Source: Sabethes cyaneus (lineage: Eukaryota; Arthropoda; Insecta; Diptera; Culicidae). From it: a stretch of DNA of 64,000 nucleotides. Of this stretch, positions 42,304 to 54,223 are shown piece after piece; within the stretch, counting starts at the first letter, position 1; the number at the start of each line of letters is the position of its first letter. Position numbers and translations under genes: made by a program. Below the pieces are notes generated by a model. The model had not been told where the DNA came from. It saw only the letters and a program-made list of their open reading frames with translations, and searched no databases. Location: the NCBI RefSeq assembly GCF_943734655.1, contig NC_071355.1, positions 19,852,268-19,916,267 on the forward strand, written 5' to 3'.

Positions 42304-43928
42304 CACAGTGGTCTAAAAGGGCAAAAAGCGGAACTTTTTTCCTAGTGTCTTTTGCTTTCATTTTATCATTTATGGTCTTCAGCACTTTTGTTCGTATCAA
42401 TATCCCCCTTAATCTAAAACTGACAAAAGTTTCTGCTCGGAAACAGGCACGGAGGAAGCCTGCAAGTCGTAAGCGAAATACGTATCTGTCGTGAATAAAA
42501 TATACATAGTAGAATTAAATTGGATAAGTTTTCTTCTTTCTTAATTTTGGGTTTCGTATTCTACTAAGACGCTCCAAAAATTTCAGTCTGACTAAAGTAA
42601 GTCATCGCTTACTATAATGAAAATAAAAAATTTACTTTTTTGTGTTAGGAAATATAAACATAGTTTCTTCAACAAAGTTGTAAATATTGTAAAAATAAGC
42701 AACTTTGCTGAAGAAATAAAATTTCTATCTTTATAGAGTGCTGAACTACAGGGTATATTCTTTAAAACTTCTTTAGAAAATGGTTTTTCATACTTAGCTT
42801 TTGTTAGTTGCATTTTACAAGAATACAATGTTCTACAGTTACAATTATACGATACAATTATCGAAGTTTTCAAAATACACGTTTTTGCAGAAGACTGCAA
42901 ATCTCTTGGACCTTTACTTGCTAAGTTATCGCATATTCAAGCTTTAAATTTCCATAGCTTCACGAGCCCATGGGGTAAAATGGGGCAAGCGGATTTATGA
43001 AATCAGCGCTTCATCTTAAAGCTTAAGTCGAGTACTATAAACTTGTATGGGTTCCGCTTGGCCCCAACAACCCAAATGAGAGTAGGGCAAGCATACGTTT
43101 TATGTGTTTTTCGCGTTCGCTAAAGGCTCGATACACGTCAATTTTTTGTGTTAGTAGATAGGCACATGGTTTCTTCGGCAAAGCTATGGAAAATATAAAG
43201 GCAAATAACTTTGCTAAATGTTGGTTGCATTTTACAGGAAGTTGAAGGACTCAAAATACACGTTTCTGCAGAAGATTGCAAATCTCTAAGTCCTTTTCTT
43301 ACAAAGTTATCGCTTTTGGCTCGTGAAGTTAAGGAAAAATAAAGCTTAAATAAGCTAAGCTAATAGGCCAAGCGGAACCCGTACAAGTTTATAATACTCG
43401 ACTTAAGCTTTAAGATGAAGCGCTTATTTCATAAATCCGTTTGTCCCATTTTACCCCATGGACTCGTGAAGATATGGAAATTTAAAGCTTGAATATGTGA
43501 TAACTCAGCAAGTAAAGGCCCAAGAGATTTGCGGTCTTCTGCAAAAACGTGTATTTTGAGAGCTTCGATAATTGCCTAGAACATTGCATTCTTGTAAAAT
43601 GCATCTAACAAAAGCTAAATATGCAAAACCATTTTTTAACTAGTTTTAAAGAATATACCCTGTAGTTCAGCCATCGATAAACATAAAAATTTTATTTCTT
43701 CAGCAAAGTTGCTTGTTTTTACAATATTTACAACTTTGTCGAAGAAACTATGTCTATATTTCCTAACACAAAAAAGTTATTTTTTATTTTCATTATAGTA
43801 AGCGATGACTAACTTTTGACAGTTTTAGATTAAGATACGAACAAAAGTGCTGAAGACCATAAATGATAAAATTAAAGCAAAAGACACTAGGAAAAAGTTC
43901 CACTTTTCGCCCTTTTGGACTACTGTGC
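42304..43928. mobile_element. Large foldback element, 1.6 kb
   Basis: Termini CACAGTGGTCTAAAAGGGC and, reverse complemented, CACAGTAGTCCAAAAGGGC. GTCT occurs at 42300-42303 and 43929-43932 as a possible 4-bp duplication. The arms pair from the termini to TGGGTTCCGCTTGGCC (43049-43064) and GCCAAGCGGAACCC (43368-43381). The left arm has about 170 extra bp (42430-42598) absent on the right. The central 300 bp contains a further direct copy of part of the arm (CACGTTTCTGCAGAAGA). No coding capacity. Confidence 0.78.
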
Positions 43929-43932
43929 GTCT

Positions 43933-44229
43933 TGCCCTGATTCATCTTTGAAAAGTCATAAAATATTTCTACGGAGTTATGCTAAATGTATTTGTCGAAT
44001 AGTCTCTTATAATTATGCCAACTTTTTTACGGCAAACGACGTTTCGCCAAACAGCAAAATGGACGGCGCCGCTTCTCATTGTATTGTAATTGTGATAAAG
44101 CGATGATAATTTCAAGTGCGTATTCATAGGAAAGCAAAGTTTTGTAAATTATAGCTAACGTCCATTAAGCCTGCCGTCCATCTATGCCTAATGTCTGTAT
44201 GGCTAAAGTCCGAATGCCTAACGTTGCGC
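43933..44229. other. Unassigned
   Basis: No feature recognised. Confidence 0.3.
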
Positions 44230-44754
44230 ATCCGACAACAAATTAGACTTGACATTAGATTAGAATTTGTATATAAATTTGAACTCGGACTCGGACTTGT
44301 GCTTGTTCTCCAAGTTTGCATTTAAACTGGACTCAAATTTGAGCTTGAATTTACACTTTAAATTGCTATGAAATAGGACCCAAGATTGGCCATACTTATA
44401 ATTGAAATCTGCCATCATTGAAATTTGATTTGAATTTAGAATTGGTCTTGAATTCGGACTTAAAATTCGAATTGAAATAAAACTTCAAATTGACATGATT
44501 TGAAATCCCACATGAATTTGATCTTGAAGTCGGAGCTAAAGCCTAGACCTGAAATTAGATACTAAGTATCATTTGAAATTAAACTGTTTTTTTTACTGAA
44601 AATTGAATTTCATATTTTTCTTGAAAACTGCACTTGAAATATTGAAGCTTGAGCTCGAAATAGCAATCTAGTTATTTGGTTACAGCGGACTGGAACTGGA
44701 TTGAAATGGGAACTGAAATTAGACTTGGAATTAAACTTGTGATTATATTTAAAA
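44230..44754. repeat. Degenerate 12-bp minisatellite (TTGAAATTAGAC type), left part
   Basis: Words such as GACTTGACATTAGA, GAACTCGGACTTG and TTGAAATTTGATTTGAA succeed one another with a rough 12-bp rhythm. The same texture resumes at 46846-47240 beyond the Helitron, so the Helitron landed in this array. Confidence 0.6.
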
Positions 44755-46845
44755 CTAGTTGAGCCCGAATCTTACGATCCGAAAATACGATAAAAACCTA
44801 GATTTTTGTTGTTTTTTCATTGTAGTTGTAAATTTCGGAAAAGGTGATTGTAGCAATATTGATTTTACAAGATTTCGCCAAAATTTCGCAAAAAATGCAA
44901 TTAAAAATAGGGTATTTGTACCTACATGAGCCGTTGTTCACGGAATTCATTCTTTTCATGCCTCTATATAGAATTTCAATACGTATGGCTTAGATTTTCT
45001 GCGGTGGCCCAACCTGTACAACATGGCCCGACTATGACAACATTTTCTGTCTTCACGTAAATGCCTGCTACTTTATTTTTAAGCAACCAGTTCAAAACTT
45101 TTCGGAAATATACCTTATTCTTAGACCTTTGCAACAATGTATTTAGATTTCCAAAATTCTTTTTGAAACGAAAGTTATGAGCGAATTCCAAAACGGGGCC
45201 CAACCTCGACGGCACTCCCCTACGTTATTTTTTTCCATGCAAAAATCTGCGAAAAAAAGACAAAAACGAAAGAAAATCGTTTTGGACGATTTTCGGAAAT
45301 TCCATTGTTCAAATTTCCATTTCTGTTTCGCGTTAGGAGCGTTAACTCAACTCGTACACTCATTTTTCGAGTTTTTCAGACTCTAGAGCCCACGGACAAT
45401 TGATTTTATAAAAAATATACCCCATAACCTACAATTTATTATTTTGTCCCCCGATTATTCAAGCCAATTTCCAAGGGGGTGACAAAAACTTTAACAATAA
45501 TTTGAAATGGCCTTATTATTTTCCGGCCAAAAACTTTCCAAAATATAGTCAAAATCGAAAGTTTTTTTTGCCGATTTTCTGAAATAACATTATTTTTACT
45601 TCCACTTTTGTTTCGTGTTAGAAGTGTAAACACTGTGTACACTCTTTTTTCGAGTTCTTTAGGCTATTTTATTAACCATAGATAATTGATTTACACGAAA
45701 AATTTTGCTCAAATTTAACAAATTTTTTTGCCTCGATTTTTAAAGCCAATTTTGCAGGGCGAGGGGACCAAAACTTTAAAAATTGTTTGCAATGGCCTAA
45801 GTCGTTTTGTGAAATTTTGCGACTTGGTCCGGTCTGATTTAATACCGACCATATGATATCGCGACAAGCAATCGAGTTGAGCAGTTGAATCGAGCGTTCA
45901 AGTAATGCAGTTGAATCAAGCAGTCCAGTCGAACAGTTTAATCGAGCAGTTGTGTCGAGTAGTCCAGTCGAGCAGTTGAGTCGAGTAGTCCAGTCGAACA
46001 GTTTAATGGAGCAGTTGAGTCGAGTAGTCGAGTCGAGCAGTTGAGTAGAGTAGTCGAGTCAAGTCGAGTAGTCCAGTTGAGCAGTGGAACCAAACAGTTG
46101 AATCGAGTAGTTGAGTCGAGCGTCGAATCGAACAGTTAAGCCAAGTAGTTGAGTCGAGCAGTCTAATCGAGCAGATGAATCAAGCTGTCGAGCAGTTCAA
46201 CCGGCAGTTAAGTCGAGCAGTCCATTCGAACAGTTTAATCGAGCAGGTCAGTCGAGTAGTCCAGTCGAGCAGTTGAGTCGAGTAGTCCAGTCGAAAAGTT
46301 CAATCGAGCAGTTGAGTCGAGCGTCGAAATGAACAGTTAAGTCAAGCAGTTGAGTCGAACAGATGAATCAAGTTGTCCAGTCAAGCAGCCGAATCGAACA
46401 GTCCAGTCGAGCAGTTCAATCATGCAGTTAAGTCGAGCAGTCGGGTCGAGTAGTAAATCATGCAAATGTGTCAAGCTGTTGAATCGATTAGTTAAGTCGA
46501 GTAGTCCACTCGAGTAGTTAAATCGAGCTGTTAAGCAGAGCAGTCAAGTCAATCTGTGCAATCAAGCAGCTGAGTCGAGCAGTTGAATCGAACAGTTCAG
46601 TTAAGCTGTTCTGTCGAGCAATCAAATCAAGCAGTCTAATCGAGCAGTCCAGTCAAGAAGTCTAGTCAACCAGTTGAGCAATCGAGCAGTCCAGCAGTCG
46701 ATCAGTGAGGAGACTGTAAATACAACCCATTGCTACGAAAGCATGACGTCCTGTCAAGGACCTGTTTTTAGTTACCGATAAGCCTCTTATAACGTCCTGT
46801 CAGAGACCTAGTTTTCGGTACAGACAAGCCTCTTATATAAATAGA
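44755..46845 (-). mobile_element. Non-autonomous Helitron with 15-bp minisatellite, copy 1
   Basis: Minus strand: 5' TCTATTTATATAAGAGGC; 3' hairpin CGGATCGTAAGATTCGG followed ten bases later by CTAG and then T. The terminal hairpin, CTRR and A/T target are diagnostic of Helitrons. The interior has the 15-bp array, a block CTTGGTCCGGTCTGATTTAA shared with copy 2 and, unique to this copy, two direct units of about 286 bp (45245-45520, 45540-45805). Confidence 0.75.
45870..46710. repeat. 15-bp minisatellite array (GAGCAGTTGAGTC), copy 1
   Basis: More than 50 imperfect units alternating GTCGAGCAGTTGA and GTCGAGCAGTCCA, with substitutions throughout. Confidence 0.9.
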
Positions 46846-47240
46846 AGATTGGACTTGCAATTAGTCATTAAATAGGACTTGAAAAGTACAGGAACTAAAA
46901 ATAGCACTTAAATTAAACTTTAAATTGACGTTAAATTAGACGTGAAAAAAGCAAAGCCTTTGGCGTCTTTCTAATACTTGATTCTTCTTTATCGACAGAC
47001 ATACGACGACTGGCTTGTTAGACCAACATCGCACCTCATAGCCAACGAGGCGGCTAAAAAAATAAAATTGATCTCAAATTGAACTTGAAATTAGACTTCA
47101 AATCGTACACGAAATTAGATGAATTTGGGCTGGAAATTGAAATTTAATTAAACTTGAAAGTGGACCTAAAATTAATCCGCAAATTTTACTCAATTGAACT
47201 TGAAATTGCACGTGCAAATGAATTTTTCAATGGCATTGGC
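46846..47240. repeat. Degenerate 12-bp minisatellite, right part, with SINE fragment
   Basis: Resumes the TTGAAATTAGAC texture. A truncated SINE family 2 copy (minus strand, 46949-47055: GCAAAGCCTT and ACATACGACGACTGGCTTGT) interrupts it. Confidence 0.55.
46949..47055 (-). mobile_element. SINE family 2, truncated copy
   Basis: It shares the GCAAAGCC tail and the tRNA-like CATACGACGACTGGCTTGTT / CCAACGAGGC head with 10870-11093 but lacks the central 100 bp and the B box. Confidence 0.5.
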
Positions 47241-49072
47241 TTATGGCATGAAATTGAACATAATTATATACCTATTTTATACAAACCTACTAACCCTAGT
47301 AAATCATTAGTACCGGTCACGCCTTCCAACCTAGTAACTAAACAATGCTAATTTTCATACTAATAATTTCGATTCCGTTAAACTACCGTTCATGAGTCAA
47401 ATCAAAGAAACGAATTGAATAAAAACCACGCCTCGTATGTGCATTTAAGAACATGTCCGCAATTTAAACCGTAAAGACATCAATAATATAATATGCATGG
47501 TACGACAAGACAAAGCGGGTCAATGGCCAGGTTTAAGCTTGGAGACGACACGTCTAAAGGTGTCTACGGGACGGAGCTGTAAGTCCGACTGTTTTGTGCT
47601 TTCAAAACTGACCATTTAACCCTGTAATGGCGTCTGTAGTTGGCCTTTGCTTTTGAAGCCTCACAGCCACATAAGAAATTTGTTTTCAATCATGAAATAA
47701 GGCAAATATGTTCAGAACAGATTTCCCGACGTTTTGGTTCTAAAGTTGTTCCGTAGTAACCTAGCGCTCAAGTATCAGGGAAATTGCGACCAAAAGATTC
47801 TAGAACAAAATGATCGACTTTAGAAAATTTCTGTGAGAGGTCTACATGCTTTATTTAAATTTTGTAATATATATAGTTTGAACAAAATATCTGGGCGCGG
47901 TAGCGCATCTGGCATGAATAATGAAAGAAAGATTTATTTTGTTTCTTATCTGGCGCTCGTCCGCATAATTATTTCTCTATAATAATCATAACCTCTGTGC
48001 TTCTTTCGAATGTACCTTCATGGCAAACGAAGGCAGTTATTAGCTTGATCGCATCGTTACATTTACGATGTCGCCTGTTAGAGGGTTATCGTTGCACTAC
48101 TGTGCAACAAGAGCAGGGGCAGTCACTTTTAGATGAAACTGCGCAAGATGATGGTTCAATAGTTGCTACTAAACTGTTGCGGTCAAAGGGAACAACACTG
48201 TTTTATGGTTTTATTGCCGATGTTTGAACTAGCCAGTACAGATAAAAGCAGACCAGAGAGGATGATCAAACTGCAAATTTGGAAGTGGTGCTCGGATTTA
48301 TTTTGACGTAGAATAGAGCCATCTCTAACGAGCAGATTGGGTGTTATTAGAAAAAAAAAGTCTAAAAATGTGAGGATTTCTTAATCGGTTCTTATTTTTT
48401 TCGCTTCAATCGATTGTAAAATCTTTAAGGTATCGACTCCAACAATGAAATCTATTGATTTTTATGTGCCTGCTATTGGAAAATTGCCAAATGTCATGTC
48501 ATATCTTTTTTTGCTGATGGTTTGCACTACTTTGAGCGTTAATTTGAACTTTTGAGTAGAACCGCCGTATCTTTTTTTTTGTCTAATTCCGTACATTTGG
48601 TATGAAAACGAAATGTTTTACTAGCACTTTGTTTCGGCATTTTAACTTTTCACTGTAGTTCGGAACCTTCATAAAAGATTGGAATAGCTCATCTTTAAAT
48701 CTGGTTTGAAATTTACTGGAATGCATAGACTACACAATGAATACAATGGAAAATGGAAACCACGTAGAAGCATTTAATACGGACACAAGTAAGCAGCACT
48801 GCTTGCATAACATTGCAAAAAATTGGATTTGAGCCAGGGCTTCTGAAGTGACTTGAATCATATTCAACTAATCGCCAACAAATAATTAAATTAAACGAAA
48901 AGAGTTCGAATCCAGTACAAGTTACTTCTAGTGTCCTTCAAAGTTCTCATTTGGGACTTAAACTTTTTATTGTGCCAATATGTGCCGATGATATAAAGCT
49001 TTTTTAGGAAATAAGAAATGAATGAGACATCAATCTAGAATATATTTCAGAATGAAGTGCATATATTCTACA
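47241..49072. other. Unassigned; repeat fragment at about 48030-48090
   Basis: ATTAGCTTGATCGCATCGTT recurs near 1255, and GTTAGAGGGTTAT near 15990, suggesting one dispersed family. No gene seen; open frames are short and without motifs. Confidence 0.3.
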
Positions 49073-50205
49073 TTAGTTGAGCCCGAATCTTACGATCCGG
49101 CAAATATAAATGTCTGTTCAGAATTCCGAAAACTGCGGATACATTCTATTGGCCAGTGTTTGCGAAGATGTTTAATCTTTGTATTAGTTCTTTGAGTTCT
49201 TATATTGCATAATATAGCTCTAAGATGTTGTACACAAAATAGTCATAGCCGGAAACTGAAACAAATAGTTTTTATGGTCGTATTGGACCATCTATGTAGT
49301 CTGATTAGAGTAAAATGTTGCCTAGAAAATTCTTGATCGTTTGCTATCATTAACTCATTTTTTCTAAATTTTGCGACTTGGTCCGGTCTGATTTAACGCC
49401 GACCATGTGCTATCGCGACAAGCAATCGAGTTGAGCAGGCGAGTCGAGCAATCGAATCAAGTAGTCGAGTCAAGTGGTTGGGTCGAGCAGCCTAGTCTTG
49501 CAGTTAAATCAAGCTGTTCAGTCAAGAAGTTCGGCCGAGCAGTTAAATCGAGCAGTCGAGTCGAGCAGTTTAATCGAGCAGTTAAGTCGAGTAGTCCAGT
49601 CGAGCAGTTGAATCGAGTAGTCTAGTCGCGCAGTTGGAAGGGGTAGTCTAGTCGAGCAGTTGAGTTGAGCAGGCTAGTCAATCGGGTCAAGCGGTTCAGT
49701 CGAGCAGTTAAGTCGTACAGTTGAGTCGAGCAGTTCAGTCGAGTAGTCCAGTCGAGCAGTTTAATCGTGCAGTTAAGTCGAGCAGTCGAGTCGAGTAGTA
49801 AGTCAAGCAAATGTGTCAAGCAGTCGAATTGAGTAGTTAAGTCGAGTAGTCTACTCGAGCAGTTAAATCGAGCTGTTCAGTCAAGCACTCAAGTCGATCT
49901 GTCCAATAAAACAATTGAGTCGAGCAGTCTAATCGAACAGTTGAGTCGAGCAGTTCAGTTAAGCAGTCCAATCGAGCAATCAAATCGAGCAGTCTAATCG
50001 ACTAGTCCAGTCGAGCAGTCTAGTCAATCAGTTGAGCAATCGAGCAGTCCAGCAGTCGACCAGTGAGGTGACTGAGAATACAACCCATTGCTACGAAAGC
50101 ATGACGTCCTGTCAAGGACCAGTTTCTAGTTACCGATAAGCCTCTTATGACGTCCTGTCAGAGTCCTGGTTTTCGGTACAGACATAAGCCTCTTATATAA
50201 ATAGA
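49073..50205 (-). mobile_element. Non-autonomous Helitron with 15-bp minisatellite, copy 2
   Basis: Minus strand: starts TCTATTTATATAAGAGGC, ends with hairpin CCGGATCGTAAGATTCGG, GCTCAACTAA, then T (CTAA satisfies CTRR). It is the shortest and simplest copy, 1133 bp, with the minisatellite at 49425-50062. Confidence 0.78.
49425..50062. repeat. 15-bp minisatellite array, copy 2
   Basis: About 42 imperfect GTCGAGCAGTYNA units. The serine-rich repeat frames it opens on both strands are not genes. Confidence 0.9.
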
Positions 50206-50520
50206 GCAAGTTTTACGAGCAGGTGAACAAAACTCGTGAGGGATACACCGAAACCTGACATGTGTATGGAGAGGGGAGGGAATTTGGTTGCCTGGTGGTA
50301 CCACTTCTTCGTAGAACATCTCAGTGGTGAAGTTACAGAAGGAAGAAGGAGGCGGTTCGGAAGTTAGCCTAAAAGTGCCTGTGGAAGATAATAATGTCCC
50401 AGCACCTGATCTCTAAGAAGTCAAGAGAAATCGGGTTGCTGACGACCAACAAAGCCGCTGGTAAGGACCGCCTAACGGCAGTGCTTGTAACCATAGCCGT
50501 ATGTGATACATAACATTAGA
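50206..50520. other. Unassigned; possible LINE flank
   Basis: No clear motif, though the following RTE fragment may extend into it. Confidence 0.3.
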
Positions 50521-50521
50521 T

Positions 50522-50880
50522 TTCTTAGGGAATTATCAAGCGGGCTCGCGCTACTGTGGACCAACAGATCTTGCAAAAATATCGAGAGCACAGTATGCTC
50601 ACATAACACATCTTTATTGACTTCAAAGCAGCACACGATACAGTCGATCGAGACCAGCTATGGCAGATAATGCACGAACACAGTTTTTCGGACAAACTGG
50701 CGTGACTGATCAGAGTTACATTGGATCGAGTGACGTGTTTCGTGTGCATCTTGGGGACACTCGAGTCCCTTTGAGATGCTGCAAGGGTTGAGACAGGAGG
50801 CTGGCCTATCCAGCATGGGCCAACCTCGAGTTTTGTCTTGACCTTGGATAAGGTCAGGCACATTAAATTTTTATAACGGT
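50522..50880 (+). pseudogene. RTE-like LINE reverse transcriptase fragment
   Basis: In two frames the plus strand reads YQAGSR, then FKAAHDTVDRDQLWQIMHEH (motif A), SFSDKLA, LIRVTLDRVTCFVCILGTLE and LRCCKG. The wording is nearly that of the minus-strand remnant at 18560-19720. The fragment stops before the FADD region. Confidence 0.75.
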
Positions 50881-51189
50881 TGTTTTTAACAGTCGACTGA
50901 AGGGGCGGTAGAAGAAAGTAATGAAACAAAGATGTTGATAGTGTTCCAAACAGAACGGGAACAAGGCGTGAAGGCGAAAAAACGGATAATTAGGTAAGGG
51001 AGGGTCATTAAAGTGACGCTCAAAAAGTTGTGTACCGCTACTTTTTGGTCAAGCCGGGGGATCTATGGATCGAACCAAGCTGTATTCGGAGCATTACAAC
51101 CGGATTCGAACCCACTACTCTTTTCAAGGCCCTGTGGCTCGCCGGTAGAATCAATAAGTCATCTAAGGTGCCAAAAATTTTGTTTGTTG

Positions 51190-51266
51190 GGCTGATATAA
51201 CCGAAAAAAAGTTCATATAATCTGGGGTAGATTAAATCAGGAGCTGATATAATCGGAACAATACTG
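51190..51266. mobile_element. Solitary pogo/Tigger-like terminal repeat
   Basis: Reverse complemented it reads CAGTATTGTTCCGATTATAT then CAGCTCCTGATTTAATCTAC next to TA (51267-51268), matching the right end at 35475. No partner end was found to the left. Confidence 0.55.
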
Positions 51267-51269
51267 TAG

Positions 51270-52905
51270 TGCGCAACCATATCTTACGTTCGATCGTTTG
51301 TGTATCGTTATGCTAGTAAACTGCATTCAAAACTGAAGCCTTGTGTGAAAACGTGGATAATATGTGAAGCAAAAAAATGCACCGAAAATGTAGTTATTAA
51401 TATTAATAAGCGAACTAATATAATTCTAATATACGGATAAAATAATAGGTAATACGACGTCCAACGCCAATTTCTCGTACATTTAATGTGGATGTACTCC
51501 TTCACGTTTTTCTCCTGAAATTTATTCCCAACCCGTTTGGTATGATTCGTTCATGCGTAGCTTATCGTAGCTGGCGCTGCGCTGCCCCGATCAAGCTGGC
51601 CATTGTTGTCGGTCGCTAATGTCTACACACATGCCTGCTTGCTGCTGCGTTATTGTTGTTATTAGCATAAACTGTTGCCTTAACGTTCGTACGTTTTATG
51701 ATAGTTTAACGGCAAATGGAGTGCTACGTGATGCGTACTCTATCGGCGTATCGGCACCGTCCAAAGTGTGCTGCTACCGGATCCTGTCGTATAGGGATTA
51801 CTAGAGAGTGGATAGTGAAACGGAGCAGGGAGTAACGGGCAGTACGAGTTGAATGCAACTTTGTTGACCAACTCACAGTTAGAGCTGCAAACAGCGTGAG
51901 AAAAGCTACTTTGCATGCAATAAATTATCACTTGTACCTCACTGCAGGAAGGTTATTTGTTGTGGCTGGTACCTATGTTTTGTTTACGCTGCAGTATAGT
52001 AGGCTTGCCATCCACCTATACAAACATACACACAAACACGGCGCTGTGCTGGCTGCCTAGTTGCGTTCGACCAGTGATTGTTTGCTCAGCCCACCATAGC
52101 GAGTTTCGTTGCAGGTGACTGCCTTCTGTTAACATTTGTTATCGATTAGTTTATGTTTATGTGCACTTTTCACCTTAGTTCTTACTTCAGCAAGCACCGA
52201 CTTAGCGTGAGTAGTTCGGTTTGTTGCGAGCAGGTGTTGCGTTTTGTTTCGGCTTTTATAACAGCTCAGTTATCTAATTGAGTGAATTGAAGCAAACGAG
52301 AAACGGACGTCGAGCAGTGGAGGTGCCGCCCCCTTGTTGGCGATTGTTAAACTAGGTTGCTCACACCTCAATCAAAATATGTAAGGATTTTCTAATTCAA
52401 TTCAATCTCTACAGCGGGATCTCTATGATGGAATGAATTTCGATTTATATCGCAATTTTTGGAATGAAAAAAGCCCACCTACGTCCAACATCCAAATCAA
52501 AATTACACCAACTTCCCAACGAGATCCGGCATTGATTGTATGGTTTCGCTCGCGCAGCGAGCTATTTGATTAATGACCGTTACCATGTAGACGAAATACT
52601 GGAAACATATAGTTTTGGACCAAAAACCTCCACCTTTTCATGGGTTTCATAAATCAAGCCTACCATTCATTGACAGCAACTAGTGTCATCAGCTCTGGAG
52701 CTCTGGTCCACTCACAGATCTCGGTCGAAAAGTGAAACCTTGCTTCGTTGGGTATAATTAGGCTTGATTACTATTGTTATTGTGTTTTCGCATTCGCGAA
52801 TACCGCGCCAGTTTTCTTGAAGGCTAACTCCTCTCCATCAACGAGCTAGCGCAGCTAGCCCAGACTGGGCTAGTCCCTCACACGAACACCTCAGACCACC
52901 ACCCT
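51270..52905. other. Unassigned; single-copy-looking region with some GC-rich parts
   Basis: From 51540 to 52380 the sequence lacks transposon texture and may be host regulatory DNA. An initiator-like CTCAGTTATC at 52265-52274 is noted without a matching TATA. No frame supported. Confidence 0.3.
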
Positions 52906-52908
52906 TAC

Positions 52909-53060
52909 CTGTCAGGGTCGGTCCGCTTCTCGGTTCGGATCCGTGGCAGCCGGGGTAGGTATTCCATCAGACAAATGATTAATTATCTCAACTACTCAAT
53001 TCCACGGGTGGAGCGCTGAAATCAATCCTCCACGTCACTGCGAGAGTGACGTTTGTCTGG
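52909..53060 (-). other. Possible 5' (leader) exon of the minus-strand gene
   Basis: A strong donor CTGACAG/GTAAGG ends at 52909 on the minus strand. An ATG at 52967-52965 would begin MEYLPRLPRIRTEKRTDPD, but joined to the acceptor at 41809 this frame closes after about 46 codons, so it would be an upstream frame in a leader rather than the main product. The same strand and compatible splice sites make it a candidate first exon with an 11-kb intron. The 5' limit is unknown. Confidence 0.3.
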
Positions 53061-53718
53061 CCGATCTCAAAAAATTAGAGAGAGAAGTAAAAAAAAACTC
53101 CACAAACCACACGGTAGGCCTTGACCTCCCCCCTGCCGGAGAAACTTCTTCAGCAGCCTTAGTAAACATTTGACTTTGCTGGCACGATTGGTTCGTCGTT
53201 TGGAGGCAGCTCTACAGCAAATGTGGGCCCCCGAGAGGGGGGCCGATTTATGTCTTTTGATTGAAATTGAATTAACCCCACAGTTGACCTGGGAGTGTGT
53301 TTTTTGCGCTATTGCGGGTAAAAAGCCCGCACGGTGACTGAAGAAAATGTGTTGAATTGTAGGCCTGCTACATGCAAGGTACCGTTGATTCGGATCTGGA
53401 CATGGGGGACTCGGCTGGGAGCAACAGCTGGAAGCATTACGCAGTTTAATTTTAAATGTTTGTCTTTTGGCTTTGTGGATTTTGTTTACACTTAACTTTG
53501 AATTAGGTCTAGGGAAGAAAAATTTTGCTGTGTAACAAGTTCGTCGCTTGTACAAGTCACTGCAGCTATTCGGCGTACCGTCATCCGGGAATACTTGCAA
53601 CACGTCTGCGCATTGCGTTTTTGACAGCTCTAATACGATTGTTTGTTTACATAACTATTTGTAATCAATGGCGTTTTAAATAACGGACGTTAAACTGTTG
53701 GTTAGTTAATTTTAATCT
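53061..53718. other. Unassigned, long minus-strand frame without motifs
   Basis: A 178-codon minus-strand frame (53603-53067) has Cys/Pro/Lys-rich, domain-free sequence, lacks ordinary exon signals and is probably chance in a GC-richer region. It could be transcribed leader of the neighbouring minus-strand exon. Confidence 0.25.
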
Positions 53719-53726
53719 ATTATATC

Positions 53727-54005
53727 CATTGGCGGAACTAGGGGGGGGCTAGGGGGGGCTAAGCCCTCCCTAGAAAATATTTAGCCCCCCCTAGAAAAAT
53801 TGACTAAGTTTTTTAATTTTTGAAAAACCAATAGTTAGACAACTATAGATACGAAAAACTTCAGAGTAAAGTTTATTTGCATGACTGTTATAAGATTCCA
53901 GGCATTAATGTGCATTAAATTTTAATATGCCGATGAAATAAAACGGTTGAAATAAATTCCGGGGGCTATAGCCCCCCCTAGAAATGAGCGCTAGTTCCGC
54001 CAATG
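53727..54005. mobile_element. hAT-type MITE with perfect 8-bp target duplication
   Basis: Termini CATTGGCGGAACTAGGGG and, reverse complemented, CATTGGCGGAACTAGCGC. ATTATATC is present at 53719-53726 and 54006-54013. AGCCCCCCCTAG-type motifs lie inside both ends. 279 bp, non-coding. Confidence 0.88.
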
Positions 54006-54223
54006 ATTATATCATTGTTTCGTCTATTTTATATTCATAGGAAACACAAAATCAAAGAAGTGTTGCAAGTAATCTATGTACTGGGTAATTTCAAACACCC
54101 TTACAGTCGGTTCTTTTTACAGACACGTTTAGTTACTATTATCACTCGCAAGTCAACGTTCAAAGATTCGGCAATGCATGTTTTTCATCAATCGATTTAT
54201 GAATCAAATAAAAATAAAAACTG

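Noticed and set aside
49407..49819. Ser/Val- and Leu/Thr-rich repeat proteins on both strands
   Set aside because: Period equals the 15-bp minisatellite unit, which stays open in several frames by composition.
51085..51140. tRNA-like GGTTCGAATCC on the minus strand
   Set aside because: B box only; the surrounding sequence does not fold as a tRNA and does not match either SINE family here.
53067..53603. 178-codon minus-strand open frame
   Set aside because: No domain, no start context, Cys/Pro-rich and next to GC-rich non-coding sequence; not strong enough for a gene call.
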